Shown here one piece after another: positions 46,101 through 55,025 of a stretch of 64,000 nucleotides of DNA. A program made the translations under genes and the position numbers. This DNA comes from Devosia oryzisoli. GTDB taxonomy: Bacteria > Pseudomonadota > Alphaproteobacteria > Rhizobiales > Devosiaceae. Numbering within the stretch: position 1 is the stretch's first letter; each line of letters begins with the position of its first letter. Location of the stretch: positions 248,001 to 312,000 of the forward strand of contig NZ_JACYFU010000003.1 in the NCBI RefSeq assembly GCF_014837245.1, given 5' to 3'. The notes under the pieces were generated by a model. It was not told the DNA's origin and searched no databases. It worked only from the letters and a program-made list of their open reading frames with translations.

Positions 46101-46595
46101 CTGCATGCCCTGCTACAGCACTTGGGGCGAGTACCGCGTCAGGCGTGGGCTCAAGTCGCGCCGCGTGCGCTGGAGGCATTAATGCCGGAGTATCCAGAGG
46201 AGCATGGGCGTATCGCCGGCAAGGCAATTGCCATCCTGAGCCAGCCGGCACTGGGCCCCCTGTTCGGCCCCAACAGCCGCGCCGAAGTGCCGTTTCTTAT
46301 CGCGGCAAGGCGACGCGAGGAACCGGTGCGGCTTTCTGGGCGTATAGATCGGCTGGTGGTTGACGACTCCAAGGTGTTGGTGGTCGATTACAAGTCCGAC
46401 GCGACAGTACCCTCAGAGGTCGCTGACGTGCCGGAGCGATATCGGAGGCAGCTCGGGATATATGCATTGGTCGCAGGTCAGCTTTTCCCCGGCCGGACTA
46501 TCCAGGCCGCCATCCTTTGGACGGAGCTGGGATCATTGATGAATTTGCCGCCTGAACTTCTATCGGAGGCCACAGGCGACTTCACCTTGCGGTGA
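43161..46595 (+). CDS. addA: Double-strand break repair helicase AddA
   Basis: A 1144-residue UvrD/Rep-type helicase with a C-terminal RecB-family nuclease. Visible motifs in order: Walker A EANAGSGKTFVLTQRV (near 30), ILVDESQDTNDRQWR (near 397), VGDQKQSIYSFQGAEP (near 436), MTVHGAKGLEAPIVILAD (near 780), YVGMTRAEDELYV (near 857), and the nuclease VLVVDYKSDATVP (near 1072). All are intact. The ATG at 43161 overlaps the addB stop; a reading from 43128 is inside addB. Confidence 0.96.
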   Translation: MSAERGPLQVPFDTSLTQAKASHPHHSVWVEANAGSGKTFVLTQRVLRLLLAGVEPQTVLCLTYTKAAAAEMRQRVGAQLAAWAVAGDAELHDRLEALTGQPPQPGLAGLARTLFAKALETPGGLRIQTIHAFCEAVLHRFPIEAGVPFDFSVIEDDQREGMILAAREAVLAEGLRGGEHAAAVESLFGLMSDDAITKAINVALAEGARLRAVLDDVQGAKERLAQLLGGTDRPAAAINAATLAESLLTPQLLREIVLNCGGDPTGNSKCADLLARLDPDRPHLEGLRAAFFNGKGEPRTRLMVKKEIEAFPHLHAVLQAEQQRLDALRLELQAAEMMERSGAVLDMIAAIHQRYTGEKRHHSMLDFDDLVERLGDLLTERSMGPWVRYKLDAGIDHILVDESQDTNDRQWRVVRALAEEFFAGEGAVQRPRSLFAVGDQKQSIYSFQGAEPVLFAQTGREFARRAKQAERHFEAVKLHTSFRTLPGILAAVDAVCSREDIRLALLSEDRVGHAPARTQSGGTVTLWPPIAEVKLGRDDTQWPEVPLDAEQSAARQVALRIAREIRGWLSNGRLLGERGRPVAADDVLVLVQSRSVLFHEIIRALRAEGVPTPGADRLGVTSHIAVLDLLALIDVLLNPADSLQLAALLRSPLFDVTEEALFEIAHDRAGQSLWQALCASPHPAAREAAERLNHWRASLDFERPYEFLAAVLYAQGGLKRFHARLGPEVDEVLSELLALALAHEQDSQPSLQGFAHAIRRRRNLTIKRELADAGAGVRVMTVHGAKGLEAPIVILADAASKPNGQQTGKPVYIVTDRPPGPLLIHASRADQHVPATLSIKAEIDNNQAQEYWRRLYVGMTRAEDELYVTGTLTQKGSLDGTWFEAIEQALRAECETVEDGDGVVQALVYPQRLPDAGQPWGRITAPHRIEPLTVAAVAEPKRAAIVFPSRTDDHAGPEVVLQSLAEQARDAEAARKSGLALHALLQHLGRVPRQAWAQVAPRALEALMPEYPEEHGRIAGKAIAILSQPALGPLFGPNSRAEVPFLIAARRREEPVRLSGRIDRLVVDDSKVLVVDYKSDATVPSEVADVPERYRRQLGIYALVAGQLFPGRTIQAAILWTELGSLMNLPPELLSEATGDFTLR

Positions 46596-46597
46596 CA

Positions 46598-46643
46598 GTG
46601 CTTGCCCGAAGGCTGGACTCTTCCCAGCTTTGAGGGCAAACAC
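46598..46643 (+). terminator. Nested inverted repeat after addA
   Basis: Outer arms GTGCTTGCCC (46598-46607) and GGGCAAACAC (46634-46643) and inner arms AAGGCTGG and CCCAGCTTT form a long stem. There is no T-run after it. It separates addA from the trxA promoter region. Confidence 0.45.
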
Positions 46644-46731
46644 GCCACCGCTTTCGTAGAACTCTAGTCGCGCTTCGTGCCGCGGGGCGATCTGTCGTCT
46701 CAGCGAAGCGCTCAACAAAAGGCACTAACCC

Positions 46732-47055
46732 ATGACGAAGCAAGTTTCCGATGCCAATTTCGGCGAGGAAGTCCTCAACTCTAAAGAGCCTGTCCTGGTG
46801 GACTTCTGGGCGGAATGGTGCGGGCCCTGCCGGGCGATCGCCCCTGTCCTGGACGAACTCTCAAGCGAGCTCGACGGCAAGGTGAAGATCGTCAAGCTTA
46901 ATGTCGACGAAAACCCCTCGACCATGACCAAGTATGGCGTGCGCTCGATCCCCACCATGATCCTGTTCAAGGGCGGGGAAGCGGTCGACATGAAGATCGG
47001 TGCTGGCACCCCCAAGGCAGGCCTTTCCAAATGGCTCGAGGGCCACGCCGCCTAA
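46732..47055 (+). CDS. trxA: Thioredoxin
   Basis: A 107-residue thioredoxin. The redox CGPC is at residues 30-33 ([14 protein letters not shown]); the cis-proline is in [14 protein letters not shown]. Length and sequence are standard. It keeps its usual place after addA, with a 136-base gap that should hold its own promoter, and ends in a strong terminator. Confidence 0.97.
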   Translation: MTKQVSDANFGEEVLNSKEPVLVDFWAEWCGPCRAIAPVLDELSSELDGKVKIVKLNVDENPSTMTKYGVRSIPTMILFKGGEAVDMKIGAGTPKAGLSKWLEGHAA

Positions 47056-47077
47056 GCGGCGCCACTTTCCGTTTCAG

Positions 47078-47110
47078 CACCGCCGGAGCAATCCGGCGGT
47101 GTTTTTGTTT
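47078..47110 (+). terminator. Terminator after trxA
   Basis: Perfect 10-bp stem CACCGCCGGA (47078-47087) and TCCGGCGGTG (47092-47101), loop GCAA, then TTTTTGTTT. Confidence 0.92.
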
Positions 47111-47195
47111 GAGCCCGTCCGCCTAAGCGGCTGTTCCTTCCGGCTCTGCACGCTGGTAGACATCGATAACTGATATTGACAGCAAGGAGCGCCCC

Positions 47196-48869
47196 GTGGC
47201 CGCCATCGATCTGACCGCTGCTCCGTTCCACCTCGATCAAGCGGCGCTGGACTGGGTCAGTGCCACGCGCGACAGCCTGAGCCCCCGTGACAAACTCGCC
47301 CAGCTCCTCGTGCTGATTTCGCGCGAGCCGGCAGCCGAGGCAGTCGAACCGCTTCGCAGCTTCAAGCCCGGAGGGGTAACGCGCCTCTTCACGGCCGACC
47401 TGGAGGGGGAGCTCGCCCTCATGGAGCAGATCGACAAGGTCGGGCCAGTCCCCATGCTGGTGAGCGCCGACCTTGAAGGCAGCCGCATGAGCCTGCCCTT
47501 CGGCACGGAGGTGCCCAACCCGCTTGGGCTGGCAGCGGTCGACGAAGTGGAAGCAACCACGGCCATTTCGACCATCATGGCGCGCGAGGCGCGGGCGGTG
47601 GGGCTCAACTGGAGCTTTACGCCGGTGATCGACCTCAATGCCACCTGGCAGAGCGCGATCGTGGCCACGCGTTCTTTCGGCGATGACCAGGCCCGCGCAG
47701 AACGCCATGCCTTGGCGCAGATCGCTGCATTCCAGAGCAACGGTGTGGCCGCAACAGTTAAGCATTGGCCGGGCGAAGGCTATGACGACCGCGACCAGCA
47801 CCTGGTGACCACGGTCAACCCGCTCTCCCTTGAGGCTTGGGAACACGCCTTCGGTCGCACCTATCGCGCAGCCATCGACGCGGGAGTGCTCAGCGTCATG
47901 TCGGCGCATATCGCCTTTCCCGCCTTCGTCCGCGAGATCGATCCTGAGGCCGGGGCCGAGGCTTTCCGCCCGGCGTCTCTTTCTCCCATCCTGACGAGGA
48001 CGCTGCTGCGCGAGGGGCTCGGCTTCAACGGCCTAGTGGTTTCCGACGCCACGCCGATGGCCGGGTTTGGTGACTGGGGCCCGCGGGAAGAGACGATTCC
48101 GGCCTGCGTCAATGCGGGATGCGACGTCATCCTGTTCTCGGACGATCCCGCTGCGGATCTCATGTATCTGGTCAAGGCGGTTGCCGACGGGCGGTTGAGT
48201 CAGGAGCGCGTCGACGAAGCGGTGACGCGCGTGCTCGCGCTCAAGGCCAGGCTGGGCCTGCACATTCCTGACCGACAGGCCCCGAGCCTCGAGCGGGCCA
48301 GAACGCGGGTTCGCACGGCGGAAAACCTGGCGACGGCGCGGGCGGTGACGGCTCGGGTACCTACGCTGGTCAAGGACCTTCCGGGCCTCTTGCCGCTCTC
48401 ACTGGCCAGGCACAAGCGCGTGCTCGTCTTTTCGACCGGGGTAGTGCTGCCGTTCGCGCCCGCTCCTCTACCGCTTTCGATTCCCCAACTTCTGCGCGGG
48501 GAGGGATTTGACGTCACCGAATATGCGCCGGGGATGAGCATCGATCCCAATCAGTTCGATCTCGTGCTGTATCTGCTGGCGGAAGAGACGCTGCTGACGC
48601 GGCAGCGCATATTCCTCAATTGGAAGAGCCTGACGGGCTCCGTGTTCGGGGCGATGAAGCGCTACTGGCACGATGTACCGACGCTCATGGTGTCGCTGGG
48701 CTTCCCCTACTACCTGCACGACGCGCCGCGCGTCCCCACCTATGTCAACGCCTACGGATCGAACGAGGACATGCAGGCGGCCGTGGTTTCCTGCCTGCTC
48801 GGCCGAACGCCGTTCGCCGGAAAAAGTCCGCTCGACCCGTTCTGCGGCAGCGATCAGGCGCGGTACTAG
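47196..48869 (+). CDS. Glycoside hydrolase family 3 protein (NagZ-like)
   Basis: A 557-residue GH3 enzyme starting at GTG 47196 (AAGGAG 7 bases upstream). The N-terminal barrel has VSADLEGSRMSLPFG, KHWPGEGYDDRDQHL near 189, where the Asp and His could be the NagZ-type acid/base dyad, and the nucleophile in LVVSDATPMAGFGDWG near 283. A second domain from about 370 makes it longer than NagZ (about 340) and resembles C-terminal GH3 domains. Activity on beta-N-acetylhexosamine or cell-wall sugars is likely but unproven. No signal peptide, so it is cytosolic. Confidence 0.85.
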   Translation: MAAIDLTAAPFHLDQAALDWVSATRDSLSPRDKLAQLLVLISREPAAEAVEPLRSFKPGGVTRLFTADLEGELALMEQIDKVGPVPMLVSADLEGSRMSLPFGTEVPNPLGLAAVDEVEATTAISTIMAREARAVGLNWSFTPVIDLNATWQSAIVATRSFGDDQARAERHALAQIAAFQSNGVAATVKHWPGEGYDDRDQHLVTTVNPLSLEAWEHAFGRTYRAAIDAGVLSVMSAHIAFPAFVREIDPEAGAEAFRPASLSPILTRTLLREGLGFNGLVVSDATPMAGFGDWGPREETIPACVNAGCDVILFSDDPAADLMYLVKAVADGRLSQERVDEAVTRVLALKARLGLHIPDRQAPSLERARTRVRTAENLATARAVTARVPTLVKDLPGLLPLSLARHKRVLVFSTGVVLPFAPAPLPLSIPQLLRGEGFDVTEYAPGMSIDPNQFDLVLYLLAEETLLTRQRIFLNWKSLTGSVFGAMKRYWHDVPTLMVSLGFPYYLHDAPRVPTYVNAYGSNEDMQAAVVSCLLGRTPFAGKSPLDPFCGSDQARY

Positions 48870-48892
48870 AGCGAAGGACGGGCTGCGTTTTT

Positions 48893-48967
48893 GTCGTCAT
48901 TGCCGGGCTTGTCCCGGCAATCCATCCCGGGAGGCGTGGAGCACCGGGACACGCCGGTGGTGACGAT
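48893..48967. repeat. Palindromic interspersed repeat, copy A
   Basis: Two hairpins: ATTGCCGGG/CCCGGCAAT around CTTGT (48899-48921) and CACCGG/CCGGTG (48942-48959), enclosed by GTCGTCA and TGACGAT. It shares the CCGGGCTTGTCCCGG core with copies at 50407 and 54161. Confidence 0.8.
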
Positions 48968-49042
48968 AGACTAAGTCACTGGTGCTGCAGCCGCCCCCAT
49001 CCGGCGCTCCGCCCCACCCTCCGATCAGGTCGGGGGCAGGCT

Positions 49043-49063
49043 CTTCTCCCCGAGGGGGAGAAG
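49043..49063. repeat. Short hairpin repeat CTTCTCCCC/GGGGGAGAAG
   Basis: CTTCTCCCC (49043-49051), GA, GGGGGAGAAG (49054-49063), right after the GC-rich run beginning near 49001. This form is a frequent intergenic element in Hyphomicrobiales genomes. It lies 8 bases past the folC stop on the minus strand and may act as its transcript end. Confidence 0.65.
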
Positions 49064-49070
49064 AACAGAC

Positions 49071-50360
49071 TTAATCGGGCAGGGTGCCGTTTTTGGCCAG
49101 CACGTCGCCGGCGAGATAAAGCGAGCCACAGATGAGGACGCGCGCGTCCGCGAGGGCTGCGGCATCGGTGAGGGCTTCCGTCACGTCCCGCCGGGCATGG
49201 GCCGAAAACCCCATGGCCCGCGCGTGCGCGGCGATGTACTCGCCATCGTGGGCGTTGGCCTCTCCCGGGATGGTGACGGGATAGACCAGCGCTGGATGCA
49301 GATCGCGGAACGGGGCGAGGAAATCCTCGGGTTGCCGCGTTTTCATCATGCCCATGATCATCACCAGGGGCTTGTGCGGCATGGCGGCGATGGTGCGGGC
49401 GAGGGCAGCGGCGCCATGGGCGTTGTGGCCGCCATCGAGCCAGAGCTCGTGGCCGGGCGGCAGGACATCGCGCAGCCGTCCCGTCCGGAGGGGCTGCATG
49501 CGCGCGGGCCAGCTAACGCGACGCAGCCCTTCGGCCAGGGCCGGCTCATTAACGGGCAGCTCGAAGTGGCGAGCCGCGGCAATGGCCAGCGCGGCATTGT
49601 CGAACTGGTGCGGCCCGGCGAGCGCCGGGGGCGGCAGGTCGAGAAGACCGGTTTCGTCTTGATAGACGAGGCGCCCGTCCTGTTCGCCGCCATGGAAATC
49701 CTCGCCCTGCCAGAGGGGCGTGATGCCAAGGCGGTGCGCCTGGCGTGCCAGAACCTTCCGCGCTTCGTCCTGTTGTAGCCCCATCACGGCCCTGGCCCCG
49801 CGCTTGAGAATGCCGGCCTTGTTGGAGGCTATTTCGCCCAGCGTGTTGCCGAGAAACCCCTGATGATCGTAGTCGATGGGGGTGATGATGGTGCCGAGCG
49901 GGTGCTTGACCACATTGGTGGTGTCGTAGGTGCCGCCCATGCCGGTTTCGAGCAGCAGGAAATCGGCCGGCGTCTCGGCAAAGAGCTTGAAGGCCGTGAC
50001 CGTGGTCACCTCGAAAAAGGTGATGCCGGCGCCGGCATTCATCGCCTCGGTTTCCTCCAGCGCCGCATCGAGCCGCTTTGTGTCGACCAGCGTGCCGGCG
50101 AGGCGGATGCGCTCGTTGAAACGAACAAGGTGCGGGGAATTGTAGACGTGTACCGTCTTTCCCGCGGCCTCAAGGAAGGCGCGCAGATACGCGATCGTGG
50201 ACCCCTTGGCATTGGTGCCGGCGACGTGGATCACCGGCGGCAGGTGGTCCTGCGGATTGCCGAATTTTTCCAGCAGCGGCAGCATGCGATCGAGGCTGAG
50301 ATCGATCAGCTTGGGATGGAGCCGGGACAAGCGGGCCAGAATGGCGTCGGTGCGGGACAT
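49071..50360 (-). CDS. folC: Dihydrofolate synthase/folylpolyglutamate synthase
   Basis: A 429-residue Mur-ligase-like enzyme that adds glutamate to dihydropteroate and to folates. The P-loop is HVAGTNAKGSTIAYL near 46; LLETGMGGTYDTTNV near 137 binds folate and metal; WLDGGHNAHGAAALA near 309 is the C-terminal signature. Usually it follows accD; here it lies after a GH3 gene and beside pheT, with repeat elements on both sides, consistent with rearrangement. Confidence 0.95.
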   Translation of the reverse strand: MSRTDAILARLSRLHPKLIDLSLDRMLPLLEKFGNPQDHLPPVIHVAGTNAKGSTIAYLRAFLEAAGKTVHVYNSPHLVRFNERIRLAGTLVDTKRLDAALEETEAMNAGAGITFFEVTTVTAFKLFAETPADFLLLETGMGGTYDTTNVVKHPLGTIITPIDYDHQGFLGNTLGEIASNKAGILKRGARAVMGLQQDEARKVLARQAHRLGITPLWQGEDFHGGEQDGRLVYQDETGLLDLPPPALAGPHQFDNAALAIAAARHFELPVNEPALAEGLRRVSWPARMQPLRTGRLRDVLPPGHELWLDGGHNAHGAAALARTIAAMPHKPLVMIMGMMKTRQPEDFLAPFRDLHPALVYPVTIPGEANAHDGEYIAAHARAMGFSAHARRDVTEALTDAAALADARVLICGSLYLAGDVLAKNGTLPD

Positions 50361-50406
50361 GATGTCTCCGAAGATCGGCGATGAACACCGCCATCAATAC
50401 AGCGTC

Positions 50407-50470
50407 ACCACCGGGCTTGTCCCGGTGGTCCATGCTTGCGCCGCTGGATTGCCCGGACAAGCCGGGCAAT
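50407..50470. repeat. Palindromic interspersed repeat, copy B
   Basis: Two inverted hairpins: ACCACCGGG/CCCGGTGGT around CTTGT (50407-50429) and ATTGCCCGG/CCGGGCAAT around ACAAG (50448-50470). The loops are complementary to each other, so the halves are head-to-head. The second half is identical to that of copy C. Confidence 0.85.
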
Positions 50471-50495
50471 GATGATGGACCAGAAGGGAGAAGCC

Positions 50496-52919
50496 TTACT
50501 TCCTGAGCTCGCCGCCGGTCGTCTTGGTCACGGCCGCGACCACCGCTGCCGAAACCCTTTCGATTTCTTCGTCGGTCAGGGTCTTGTCCCTGGGCTGCAA
50601 GGTTACCTCGATGGCGACGGACTTCTTGCCTTCGCCCACATGGGCGCCTTCGAAGACGTCGAAAATGTCGACCTGCCTGATCAGCCCTTTGTCGGCACCC
50701 TTGGCCGCCTTGAGGATCGAGGCGGCAGACACGCCGCGGTCCATGACGAACGCAAAATCGCGGAAGACCGGCTGGAACGGCGACAGCTCCAACCCCGGCT
50801 TGGTCCGGGTCGGCTTGCGGCGCGGCTCGGGCAAGGCATCGAGGTCGATTTCGAATGCAGCGACGGCACCCGAGATGTCGAGTTCGGCAGCCAGCGCCGG
50901 ATGCAGTTCGCCGAACCATCCGAGCGTCACCTTGGGACCCAGGGCAATACGGCCGCCGCGGCCCGGATGGCTCCAGGACGCCGCCTCGGGCAGCACCTGG
51001 ACCTTATCGATATCGACGCCGAGTGCGTCGAGCACGGCGGCAAGGTCGGCCTTGGCGTCCCAGACGCCCACAGCTTCGGCTTTGCCCGACCAGTGTCGCC
51101 CGGAGCCGCTGGGTTTCGCGGTGCCGGTGCGGACGCCCGAGGCATAGGTGTGCTGGCCCTCGGGCTTGTCGGAAAGGAACACCTGCCCCACCTCGAACAG
51201 CGCCACGTCGGCAAAGCCGCGATTGGCGTTGCGGCCGGCGGCGGCAAGCAGGCCCGGCAGCAGCGAGGGGCGCATGTCGGTCATGTCCGACGCGATGGCA
51301 TTGGCCAGCTGGCGGTCCTCGGTGCCGCCGCCGAAGCGGGTGGCGTCATCGTGGCTGATGAAGCTCCAGGTGACCGCCTCATCCAGCCCGCGCGTCGCCA
51401 GCGCCCGGCGCGCGATGCGGCGGCGGTTCTGGATGGTGGTGAGGATGCGCGGGGCGACATGGTTGAGGCGGGGGAGCGGCTCGACGGGCACGTTGTCGAC
51501 GCCCACCATGCGCATCACTTCCTCGACGAGATCGGCCTTCTGCGTCACGTCGGGACGCCAGCTGGGCACCTTGACCGAGCGAACGTCGCCCGGGCCATCC
51601 GCGACAAAACCGAGCCGCGAAAGGATGGCTTCGATCTCTGAGGGAGACACGTCGAGGCCGGTGAGGCGCTTGACCTCGGAGAGCGGGAAATCGACGACGG
51701 TGCCGGGGAACACGTCCTCACCCGAGATGGCCGGCTCCTTAGGCGTGCCGCCGCACAGGTCCAGAACGAGACGCGTCGCCAGCTCCATGCCCGGCTCGGT
51801 CAGAGCCGGATCGACCGACCGCTCGAGCCGATAGCGGGCATCGGAGACGATGCCGGTCTTGCGGCCGGATTGGGCTATGAGATCGGGGTCCCAGGAGGCG
51901 CATTCGATAAAGACATTGGTGGTCGCCTCGGTTACTCCGGACCGGACGCCGCCCATGATGCCGCCGAGGCAGAGCGGCCCCTTGTCGTCGGCGATCACCG
52001 TCATGGTGTCATCGAGCGTATAGACCTTGTTGTCGAGCGCATCGAAATTTTCGCCGTGCGCATTGCGCAACACCATCTGTCCCTCGACCTTGTCCGCGTC
52101 ATAGGCATGGAGCGGCCGGCCCCAGCCAAGCGAAACGAGGTTGGTGATGTCGACGATGGTGTTGATGGGGCGAAGACCTACGGCGCGGAGGCGTGCCTGC
52201 AGCCAGTCCGGCGACGGGCCGTTCCGGACGCCGGCGATGTAGCGGCCGGCGAATTTGCGGATCGCCTTGGGCTGGCCTGGCTCGAACTGATGCGGCAGCG
52301 GCGGAACAGGGCTGGCGCCCTGCGAGGGCACCGGGCTCATGTCGGTCTTCTTCAGCGTGCCAAGGCCAAAGGCCGCCAGATCGCGCGCCACGCCATAGAC
52401 GCCGGTCGCATCGCCGCGGTTGGGGGTGATGGAGATGTCGAACACGACGCCATTGATGCCGGCATAATCGACATATTTCTCGCCCACCGGCGCATCGGCC
52501 GGCAAGGAGATGATGCCGTCGTGGTCGTTGGAGAGTTCAAGCTCGGCGGCCGAGCACAGCATGCCGTTGGAGGGAGCGCCGCGAATGACGACGCCGCCCT
52601 TCAGTTCAAAATCCTTGCCCGGAATGTAGGTGCCGGGGAAGGCGAAGACGCTTTTCATGCCCGTGACGACATTGGGGGCACCGCAGACGACGTCGATGAG
52701 TTCGCCTGTTCCGGCATCCACCTTGCAGATATTGAGGTGGTCGGAATTGGGATGGGGCGCGGCCTGCACCACCTGCGCGACGACGAATTTTTCCAGCGCC
52801 TTGCCCTGGGCCTCGATGCCTTCGACCTCGAGGCCGATCATGGTCAGCGCCTTGCCGATCTCTTCGACGGTTGCCGTGGTCTCGAGGTGTTCCTTGAGCC
52901 AGTCGAGCGTGAATTTCAT
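50496..52919 (-). CDS. pheT: Phenylalanine-tRNA ligase beta subunit
   Basis: An 807-residue subunit. The N-terminal tRNA-binding OB domain covers about 38-150 (HPNSDHLNICKVDAG), followed by the B3/B4 editing region, the B5 domain and the inactive synthetase-like core, and ends with the anticodon-binding FDX-ACB domain (LSPFQPVFRDFAFVMDRGV to TGGELRK). Length is normal. It is 12 bases downstream of pheS. Confidence 0.97.
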   Translation of the reverse strand: MKFTLDWLKEHLETTATVEEIGKALTMIGLEVEGIEAQGKALEKFVVAQVVQAAPHPNSDHLNICKVDAGTGELIDVVCGAPNVVTGMKSVFAFPGTYIPGKDFELKGGVVIRGAPSNGMLCSAAELELSNDHDGIISLPADAPVGEKYVDYAGINGVVFDISITPNRGDATGVYGVARDLAAFGLGTLKKTDMSPVPSQGASPVPPLPHQFEPGQPKAIRKFAGRYIAGVRNGPSPDWLQARLRAVGLRPINTIVDITNLVSLGWGRPLHAYDADKVEGQMVLRNAHGENFDALDNKVYTLDDTMTVIADDKGPLCLGGIMGGVRSGVTEATTNVFIECASWDPDLIAQSGRKTGIVSDARYRLERSVDPALTEPGMELATRLVLDLCGGTPKEPAISGEDVFPGTVVDFPLSEVKRLTGLDVSPSEIEAILSRLGFVADGPGDVRSVKVPSWRPDVTQKADLVEEVMRMVGVDNVPVEPLPRLNHVAPRILTTIQNRRRIARRALATRGLDEAVTWSFISHDDATRFGGGTEDRQLANAIASDMTDMRPSLLPGLLAAAGRNANRGFADVALFEVGQVFLSDKPEGQHTYASGVRTGTAKPSGSGRHWSGKAEAVGVWDAKADLAAVLDALGVDIDKVQVLPEAASWSHPGRGGRIALGPKVTLGWFGELHPALAAELDISGAVAAFEIDLDALPEPRRKPTRTKPGLELSPFQPVFRDFAFVMDRGVSAASILKAAKGADKGLIRQVDIFDVFEGAHVGEGKKSVAIEVTLQPRDKTLTDEEIERVSAAVVAAVTKTTGGELRK

Positions 52920-52931
52920 GTGTCTGGTTCC

Positions 52932-54062
52932 TTAGCTCGAAAGGCCGCCGAAAAGCGTGGGGAGATCTAGCGGGCGGAAACCGTAATGGTCGAGCCAGCG
53001 CTGATCGGCGTCGAAGAAGGCGCGCAGGTCCGGCATGCCGTATTTGAGCATGGCGATGCGGTCTATGCCGACCCCGAACGCAAAGCCCTGATAGACGTCC
53101 GGATCGAGCCCGGCATTCCGGATGACGTTGGGATGGACCATGCCGCAGCCGAGGATTTCGAGCCAGTCCGAGCCTTCGCCGATCTTGACCTCATTGCCCG
53201 AGCGGTCGCACTGCACGTCCACTTCCATGGACGGCTCGGTGAAGGGGAAGAAGCTGGGGCGGAAGCGCAGCGTGACGTTCGGCACCTCGAAGAAGGCCTT
53301 GAGGAATTCTTCGAGCACCCAGCGCAACTGGCCGATATGGCTCGACTTGTCGATGACGAGCCCCTCCACCTGATGGAACATCGGGGTGTGGGTCTGGTCT
53401 GAATCGTTGCGGTAGGTGCGGCCGGGCATGACGACGCGGATCGGCGGATCCATGGCGGGCGTGAGGTAGGAGGCCGCCGGCTTCTGGCTGGTTTTTTGCA
53501 TGACGCGGACCTGCACCGGGGAGGTGTGGGTGCGCAGCACTTTTTTCACGCCGTCCGCGCCGGGCTTCATGAAGAAGGTGTCGTGCATCTCGCGCGCCGG
53601 ATGGCCCTCGGGGAAGTTGAGCGCGGTGAAATTGTAGTAGTCGGTCTCGATGTCGGGGCCTTCGGCGATGGAAAAGCCCATGTCCGAGAAGATGGCGGTG
53701 ATTTCATCGATAGTCTGGCTGATGGGGTGGATGCGGCCGCGTGCCGTCGGCGCGGGCTGCAGCGGCAGCGTGACATCGACGCTCTCTGCCTTGAGGCGGG
53801 CGTCGAGGGCCGCAGCCTTTAGCGCCGAGTTGCGCGCCTCGATCAGGCCGGCGATCTCGGTCTTGAGCCCATTGATGGCCGGGCCGGCGGATCTGCGATC
53901 CTCCGGCGCCATGGAGCCAAGCGTCGCGAGGAGCGCGGACACGCTGCCCTTCTTGCCGAGGGCGGACACGCGCACGGCGTCGAGAGCGGCTTCGGTGTCC
54001 GCTGCGGCGATGGCGGCGGCAAGCTCGGTTCGCAGGGTCTGGATCTGGGCGGAGAGGGACAT
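52932..54062 (-). CDS. pheS: Phenylalanine-tRNA ligase alpha subunit
   Basis: A 376-residue class II catalytic subunit. The coiled-coil N-terminus is followed by motif 2 ([20 protein letters not shown]), the phenylalanine pocket and motif 3 ([14 protein letters not shown]). The ATG at 54062 gives the family N-terminus; the frame stays open to 54284 through a palindromic repeat and has no ribosome site there. Confidence 0.96.
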   Translation of the reverse strand: MSLSAQIQTLRTELAAAIAAADTEAALDAVRVSALGKKGSVSALLATLGSMAPEDRRSAGPAINGLKTEIAGLIEARNSALKAAALDARLKAESVDVTLPLQPAPTARGRIHPISQTIDEITAIFSDMGFSIAEGPDIETDYYNFTALNFPEGHPAREMHDTFFMKPGADGVKKVLRTHTSPVQVRVMQKTSQKPAASYLTPAMDPPIRVVMPGRTYRNDSDQTHTPMFHQVEGLVIDKSSHIGQLRWVLEEFLKAFFEVPNVTLRFRPSFFPFTEPSMEVDVQCDRSGNEVKIGEGSDWLEILGCGMVHPNVIRNAGLDPDVYQGFAFGVGIDRIAMLKYGMPDLRAFFDADQRWLDHYGFRPLDLPTLFGGLSS

Positions 54063-54160
54063 GAGCGTGCTCGTTGGTCTATTTGCGGCGGTTAGAGCAT
54101 TTTGGGCCGGCGAAGTCAGCGGGTTTTTGCCTGGGGTAGCCCAAACTCTCCACGCCGTCG

Positions 54161-54241
54161 CCACCCGGCCACCTCGGGCTTGACCCGGGACCGGGTGGTC
54201 CATGCGTCCGCAGGGTGGATTGCCCGGACAAGCCGGGCAAT
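54161..54241. repeat. Palindromic interspersed repeat, copy C
   Basis: First hairpin CCACCCGG (54161-54168) with CCGGGTGG (54191-54198), containing a nested CGGG-CTTGA-CCCG; second hairpin ATTGCCCGG/CCGGGCAAT around ACAAG (54219-54241), identical to the second half of copy B. Between rplT and pheS. Confidence 0.85.
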
Positions 54242-54276
54242 GACGCAGGAGTGGAGAGCGCACCGACCGAAGTCTG

Positions 54277-54322
54277 AAAAACAAAACGCCCTGCGCCAGC
54301 CCTTTCGGGGCGGCGCAAGGCG
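54277..54322 (-). terminator. Strong terminator after rplT
   Basis: On the minus strand a long GC-rich stem (CGCC-TGCGCC-GGGC arms, loop CGAAA) is followed by TTTTGTTTTT. It ends the rpmI-rplT transcript and insulates pheS. Confidence 0.9.
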
Positions 54323-54351
54323 CGATTTTGACCTCAGCGAGGTGGGTATGC

Positions 54352-54753
54352 CTAGGCGGTGACGCGGGCGTGGGTGACGGTGTCCACGCTTTCCAGATAC
54401 GCCAGCGCTGCCTTGGCCTTGGCGACCAGGGCGGCGAACGCTTCGGGCTGGGTGATCGCGAGATCGCTCAGCACCTTGCGGTCGACGGCAACCTCAGCCT
54501 TGCTGAGGCCGTCGATAAATCGGTTGTAGGTCAGGCCGTGGTCGCGAACCGCAGCGTTGATACGCTGGATCCACAGGGCGCGGAAATTGCGCTTCTTGAC
54601 GCGACGATCGCGGTAAGCGTACTGACCGGCCTTTTCGACGGCCTGCTTGGCGATACGGATCGTGGATTTACGACGGCCATAGTAGCCCTCGGCGGCCTTC
54701 AAGACCTTCTTGTGACGAGCGTGGGCGGTTACGCCCCTCTTAACGCGTGCCAT
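54352..54753 (-). CDS. rplT: 50S ribosomal protein L20
   Basis: A 133-residue 23S rRNA-binding protein needed early in large-subunit assembly. The basic N-terminus ([20 protein letters not shown]) and globular C-terminus ([20 protein letters not shown]) are standard. It is 20 bases downstream of rpmI. Confidence 0.97.
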   Translation of the reverse strand: MARVKRGVTAHARHKKVLKAAEGYYGRRKSTIRIAKQAVEKAGQYAYRDRRVKKRNFRALWIQRINAAVRDHGLTYNRFIDGLSKAEVAVDRKVLSDLAITQPEAFAALVAKAKAALAYLESVDTVTHARVTA

Positions 54754-54773
54754 GTTCTAAAAGTCCTTCCAGC

Positions 54774-54974
54774 TTAGCGGTTGTACGGCATGTACCACTT
54801 CACCAGACCCTCGTCGCCCTTGGACAGGATCTTGGTGCCGCGGTTGGTGCGGATGTACTTGGCGTTGTGGCTGATCAGGCGGTGGCGCTTGCCGGCGACG
54901 CCGGCCTTCACCTTGCCCGAGGCGGTGAAGCTGAACCGCTTCTTGGCGCCGGACTTGGTCTTCATCTTGGGCAT
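54774..54974 (-). CDS. rpmI: 50S ribosomal protein L35
   Basis: A 66-residue ribosomal protein ([20 protein letters not shown]). The start at 54974 is set by the family's length; the frame runs open to 55190. infC, often upstream of rpmI, is not here; a glycosyltransferase gene lies there instead. Confidence 0.96.
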   Translation of the reverse strand: MPKMKTKSGAKKRFSFTASGKVKAGVAGKRHRLISHNAKYIRTNRGTKILSKGDEGLVKWYMPYNR

Positions 54975-55025
54975 TTTGCGGGTCCTTGGTGTTCTTGGAT
55001 AGGTTAAGGGCCTATCGCGTTCAAA

